Shown here in pieces: positions 6,603 to 8,921 of a stretch of DNA of 8,921 nt. Below the pieces are notes generated by a model, which saw nothing but the letters and a program-made list of their open reading frames with translations, was not told the DNA's origin and searched no databases. Each line of letters starts with the position of its first letter. Within the stretch, counting starts at the first letter, position 1. Both the position numbers and the translations under genes were made by a program. This DNA is from Syntrophomonas sp. UBA5288. GTDB lineage: Bacteria > Bacillota > Syntrophomonadia > Syntrophomonadales > Syntrophomonadaceae. The stretch covers positions 1-8,921 of the forward strand of contig DHSK01000159.1 of the NCBI GenBank assembly GCA_002408445.1, written 5' to 3'.

Positions 6603-8576
6603 TTATAGCCAGTTTGGGCTAAACGCTTTTTCTCCCCCGGTAACCCTGGTTATTAGCCGGGAAGTCAGGTCTTTAACAAAAATATCCCGGGCCTGGTTTT
6701 TAACATCATAAAAAGTGGAAGGATTAAAAAGCACCAGTGCAAACTGTTTATCATTTATTGCAAAAGGATTTGATCCTAGTTCCATACCTTTGGCATAAAC
6801 CTGACCGGAACGGTTGCTGTCCAGGTCATCAAGCCGCAGATTACAGTAGAACCAGGGGAAAAATTCACCATAATAATCCCGGGCCATAAGCAAAAATTGA
6901 CTGGAATTTCTACCCCAGGCAGCGGCAAAATCATTACTGCTTATTTCTTCCCATGCCAGGGTGGAAAGATTGCAGCGATAAGTCACCGTAATCCGCCCGG
7001 GAGGTATAAAGGCAAAGAAAAGCAGCCAGGCCTGGTCGGGACTCAGGCGAAAAAACCAGATGCTTTCGTCGGGGCGGGAGAATAAGTTGCTAACCTGGCC
7101 GGTAGTAATATCTATGGTATTAAAATACCCTTTTGAAGTATAAAGCAAAGTTTTGCTGTCATTAAACCACCGGGGGGAAATTACTCCGTCCAAACCGAAA
7201 ATTTCCCGACCGGTTTGCCCGTCCAAAACTATCCCTTCGTTTAGTACCAATTTCGTCACATCCGGAGACCAATCCAGATAATTGGTGGTGTCATTTACTC
7301 TGAATTTTTTTATTACTCCTGTTTCCAGATCGACCGTAGTTATGTTTTTCCCGTTATGGACCGTTATAATACTTGCCTTACGGTCGCTGGCAAACAAAAA
7401 TATTTCCGGCGGGCGGGCTTCGCCCAGAAACGCTGCCGTACTGGTATGTAGCCGGCTGAGATTCAGGGTTTTGAGATTATAGCCATTACTATCATTTTGC
7501 AGGTAGATCAAGGTTCCTTCCATTACCTGCCGGAAGCGCGGCAGTACGATCATTTCGTCGGGAAGCAGGGCAGACGAAGGAACGAGTGGATTGGCTTTTA
7601 ACATATCGGACAGCGGTATAGCATACTTGCGGGCCACCTGTTCCAGAGTCTCGCCTTTTTCAACCAGATGGAAGGTAAGAGGGGAAGGCAATGATAGCAT
7701 CTGACCGGCATAGACGTTATAATCAGGCGGCTGAAGATCATTAAGCTTGATTATTTCCTCCATGTTTTGATTAAAAAGGTGTGCTATTTGGAAGACGGAA
7801 TCGCCTTTAGCAACGCGATAATAATAAAGGCTGGAAGGATACGGAGAACTGGTGCCCAGAGCGAGGAAGGTCTGCGGGCCGACGCTTCCGTCTATACGTA
7901 GAATGGCATCAGTTTGAAAGCTGCGTACCGCCTTTTCAGTAGCTGCATCAAAATAGCCATGTAAAGGCCGGTTATAGTATCCCAGGATAAAAAGCTGGCA
8001 TTGCAGCCAATAGGTATCGAGACCGTTCCTGGCCCGCCTAAGCGTCCTTCCACCCAAAGGTGCCCAGATAAAAAGAGCATCGTAAGTTTGAGGACCAACT
8101 ATACCATCAGGGTTAAGGTCAGGAAAATCATGCTGGAATCGTATTACTGCTTCCTGGCTGAATTTATCGTATTTGCCGCCGGCGGGCCGGTTCAGATAAC
8201 CTTTGCGAAAAGCACCCAAACGGTTTTGCAGAATAGTCACATCATTACCGTTAGAGCCGGGCTTAATCAGGCGGGAGGAGAATACCGGACCATCGGTAGC
8301 ATAAGGACCGGTTCGATGTCCCAGAGCAAAAAAGGTTTCAGGCCCTGCCATACCATCGATCCGCAGGTCAAAATAAGCCTGAAATTGCTTCACCGCCACC
8401 CGGGTGGTGTTGCCGAAAACCCCGTCCGGCACCAGCGGTTCACTTACAATATTATCGGGCAGGAGGTTCAACAATTCCTGCAGGACCTTAATATCATTGC
8501 CCTGCATAAAAGGAATCCGAAAACGGAGCGTCCTGCTGCCAAAATAATAATAGGGCGAACGCTCATTGTTTCTCAC
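6603..8576 (-). CDS. Peptidoglycan-binding / LysM / beta-propeller protein
   Basis: This 657-residue protein probably binds cell-wall polymers. It has three peptidoglycan-binding-1 repeats (about 22-85, 106-168 and 184-240), each ending in the typical DG-x-x-GP-x-T pattern (DGMAGPETFFAL, DGIVGPQTYDAL, DGSVGPQTFLAL). Two LysM domains follow (about 252-297 YYRVAKGDSVFQIAHLFNQ, and 302-346 FHLVEKGETLEQVARKYAI). The remaining 300 residues are beta-rich with repeating Asp/Trp/Ser-Pro patterns such as YLDWSPDVTKLVL, VISPRWFNDSKTLLYT and FFRLSPDQAWLLFFA, as in TolB-like or WD-type beta-propellers. No signal peptide or membrane anchor is visible at the N-terminus. In spore formers, LysM proteins without a signal peptide are often made in the mother cell and placed on the spore, which is a plausible but unproven role here. 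The start is GTG 8576, with GGGAGGT (8584-8590) 7 bases upstream. No hydrolase or catalytic motif is seen. Confidence 0.9.
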   Translation of the reverse strand: MRNNERSPYYYFGSRTLRFRIPFMQGNDIKVLQELLNLLPDNIVSEPLVPDGVFGNTTRVAVKQFQAYFDLRIDGMAGPETFFALGHRTGPYATDGPVFSSRLIKPGSNGNDVTILQNRLGAFRKGYLNRPAGGKYDKFSQEAVIRFQHDFPDLNPDGIVGPQTYDALFIWAPLGGRTLRRARNGLDTYWLQCQLFILGYYNRPLHGYFDAATEKAVRSFQTDAILRIDGSVGPQTFLALGTSSPYPSSLYYYRVAKGDSVFQIAHLFNQNMEEIIKLNDLQPPDYNVYAGQMLSLPSPLTFHLVEKGETLEQVARKYAIPLSDMLKANPLVPSSALLPDEMIVLPRFRQVMEGTLIYLQNDSNGYNLKTLNLSRLHTSTAAFLGEARPPEIFLFASDRKASIITVHNGKNITTVDLETGVIKKFRVNDTTNYLDWSPDVTKLVLNEGIVLDGQTGREIFGLDGVISPRWFNDSKTLLYTSKGYFNTIDITTGQVSNLFSRPDESIWFFRLSPDQAWLLFFAFIPPGRITVTYRCNLSTLAWEEISSNDFAAAWGRNSSQFLLMARDYYGEFFPWFYCNLRLDDLDSNRSGQVYAKGMELGSNPFAINDKQFALVLFNPSTFYDVKNQARDIFVKDLTSRLITRVTGGEKAFSPNWL

Positions 8577-8597
8577 CTGGTCTACCTCCCCATAAAA

Positions 8598-8626
8598 CCC
8601 CGTTTTATTATCTATATGAAAAGGGG
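8598..8626 (-). promoter_or_regulatory. Hairpin in the leader of the LysM/PG-binding gene
   Basis: Read on the minus strand, CCCC TTTT (8626-8619) pairs with AAAA C GGGG (8606-8598), an 8-bp stem with one bulged base and a 12-base loop. It lies just upstream of the ribosome binding site (8584-8590) and is followed by only four T's, so it is too weak to call a terminator with confidence. It could affect translation or act as a weak attenuator. Confidence 0.25.
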
Positions 8627-8679
8627 CTAAAAAGGTTTACTGTTTAGATATACTAAAATGAAATTCAGCCCGGGAAGCC

Positions 8680-8696
8680 TCAAATTAAAAATTTGA
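8680..8696. promoter_or_regulatory. Short palindrome in the divergent intergenic region
   Basis: TCAAATT (8680-8686) and AATTTGA (8690-8696) form perfect 7-bp arms around three bases. The site lies between the divergent LysM gene and the small right-edge ORF and touches the possible -35 box of the latter (8693-8698). It could be an operator, but A/T-rich palindromes are common in such gaps. Confidence 0.25.
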
Positions 8697-8722
8697 AGAG
8701 ATATTAGTCATCATGATATGAT
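8693..8722 (+). promoter_or_regulatory. Possible promoter of the right-edge ORF
   Basis: TTGAAG (8693-8698) and TATGAT (8717-8722) are separated by 18 bp, a reasonable vegetative promoter. Transcription from near 8729 would give a leader of about 27 bases to TTG 8756. It supports the small ORF being the start of a real gene. Confidence 0.4.
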
Positions 8723-8755
8723 TACAAACAAATTATCAAATGGAGAAGATGCTTT

Positions 8756-8875
8756 TTGGATAAATATAATGCGAAACATGAATATCAAATACGGGCAAAA
8801 AGATATTCCCAGCAATTTAATAAAGAAGATCATCTTTACAACATTCAAAGTAATAAAGTATTGCACCTAAAATAA
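8756..8875 (+). pseudogene. Interrupted start of a probable membrane-anchored protein gene
   Basis: A 39-codon ORF begins at TTG 8756, with GGAG (8742-8745) 10 bases upstream, and reads LDKYNAKHEYQIRAKRYSQQ and on to FNKEDHLYNIQSNKVLHLK before a TAA. The residues up to HLYNI look like a genuine charged N-terminus; those after it do not. The break falls at the left arm of an inverted repeat (8834-8854). If 8834-8921 is read in the opposite orientation, the frame continues without a stop as LYNILSNLRLVAFLGIILGA and on to ILYYFECCK, a clear membrane segment, to the window edge. A basic/charged start followed by SNLR and a membrane segment recalls membrane-anchored MutS-family ATPases of Firmicutes, but this is recollection and is low confidence. 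The gene is therefore interrupted by a local inversion (real or artefact) and partial at the edge. Confidence 0.45.
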
Positions 8876-8921
8876 TTCCTAAAAAGGCAACCAGCCGTAA
8901 ATTACTCAGAATGTTGTAAAG
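8834..8921. repeat. 21-bp inverted repeat flanking a 46-bp segment at the window end
   Basis: The left arm (8834-8854) and right arm (8901-8921) match in inverted orientation at 19 of 21 positions. The outer 13 bases, CTTTACAACATTC, and the inner 6, AGTAAT, are perfect, and the two mismatches are adjacent. The 46-base spacer reads as a hydrophobic segment on the minus strand, where an open frame runs from the window edge to a stop at 8817-8819. The right arm ends exactly at the last base of the window. The arrangement fits either a small invertible switch or a fold-back artefact. Confidence 0.85.

Noticed and set aside
8001..8630. 209-codon plus-strand ORF opposite the LysM/PG-binding gene
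   Set aside because: The minus-strand gene here has clear domains, a good ribosome binding site and full length; the antisense frame has none of these.
8817..8921. Independent minus-strand membrane protein ending at 8817
   Set aside because: Its hydrophobic part is better explained as the continuation of the plus-strand ORF in inverted orientation; its last residues are only the reverse strand of the plus ORF.

Overview
The window looks like a chromosomal segment from a spore-forming, low- to mid-GC Firmicute of the Clostridia. Peptococcaceae or Syntrophomonas-like relatives are my guess from gene style, not from a search. The signs are strong purine-rich ribosome binding sites, frequent GTG and TTG starts, an LCP cell-wall protein, an HflX GTPase, a YdiF-type ABC-F protein and a LysM/peptidoglycan-binding protein. 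There are no rRNA or tRNA genes, CRISPR arrays, transposase genes or phage genes.

Layout: bases 1-337 hold no gene, but 88-259 is a striking nested palindrome ending in a T-run. Four plus-strand genes follow: a YdiF-type ABC-F ATPase (338-2251), a C-terminally short SCP-x-type thiolase-like protein (2310-3353), HflX (3413-4498) and an LCP-family protein (4628-5860), closed by a strong intrinsic terminator (5880-5921). A convergent minus-strand pair follows: a flavin reductase-like protein (6041-6541) and, upstream of it, a 657-residue protein with three peptidoglycan-binding repeats, two LysM domains and a predicted beta-propeller (6603-8576). The convergent gap (5922-6040) can fold into a second structured element. 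The last 170 bases carry a promoter-like sequence and the start of a short plus-strand ORF that runs into a 21-bp inverted repeat ending exactly at the last base of the window.

How the genes relate: HflX and ABC-F proteins both act on ribosomes, and the LCP and LysM/PG-binding proteins are both cell-wall or spore-wall proteins, but the thiolase and flavin reductase show no pathway link to their neighbours. This reads as ordinary chromosome, not a single dedicated system.

The most unusual observation is at the right edge. Reversing 8834-8921 in silico removes the stop of the small ORF and joins it in frame to a hydrophobic membrane segment, as in a membrane-anchored protein. This means either a genuine small invertible segment or a fold-back/assembly artefact at a sequence end; the window cannot decide between them. 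Second is the 17/8/13-bp nested palindrome at 88-259, a candidate non-coding RNA, attenuator or small non-autonomous element.
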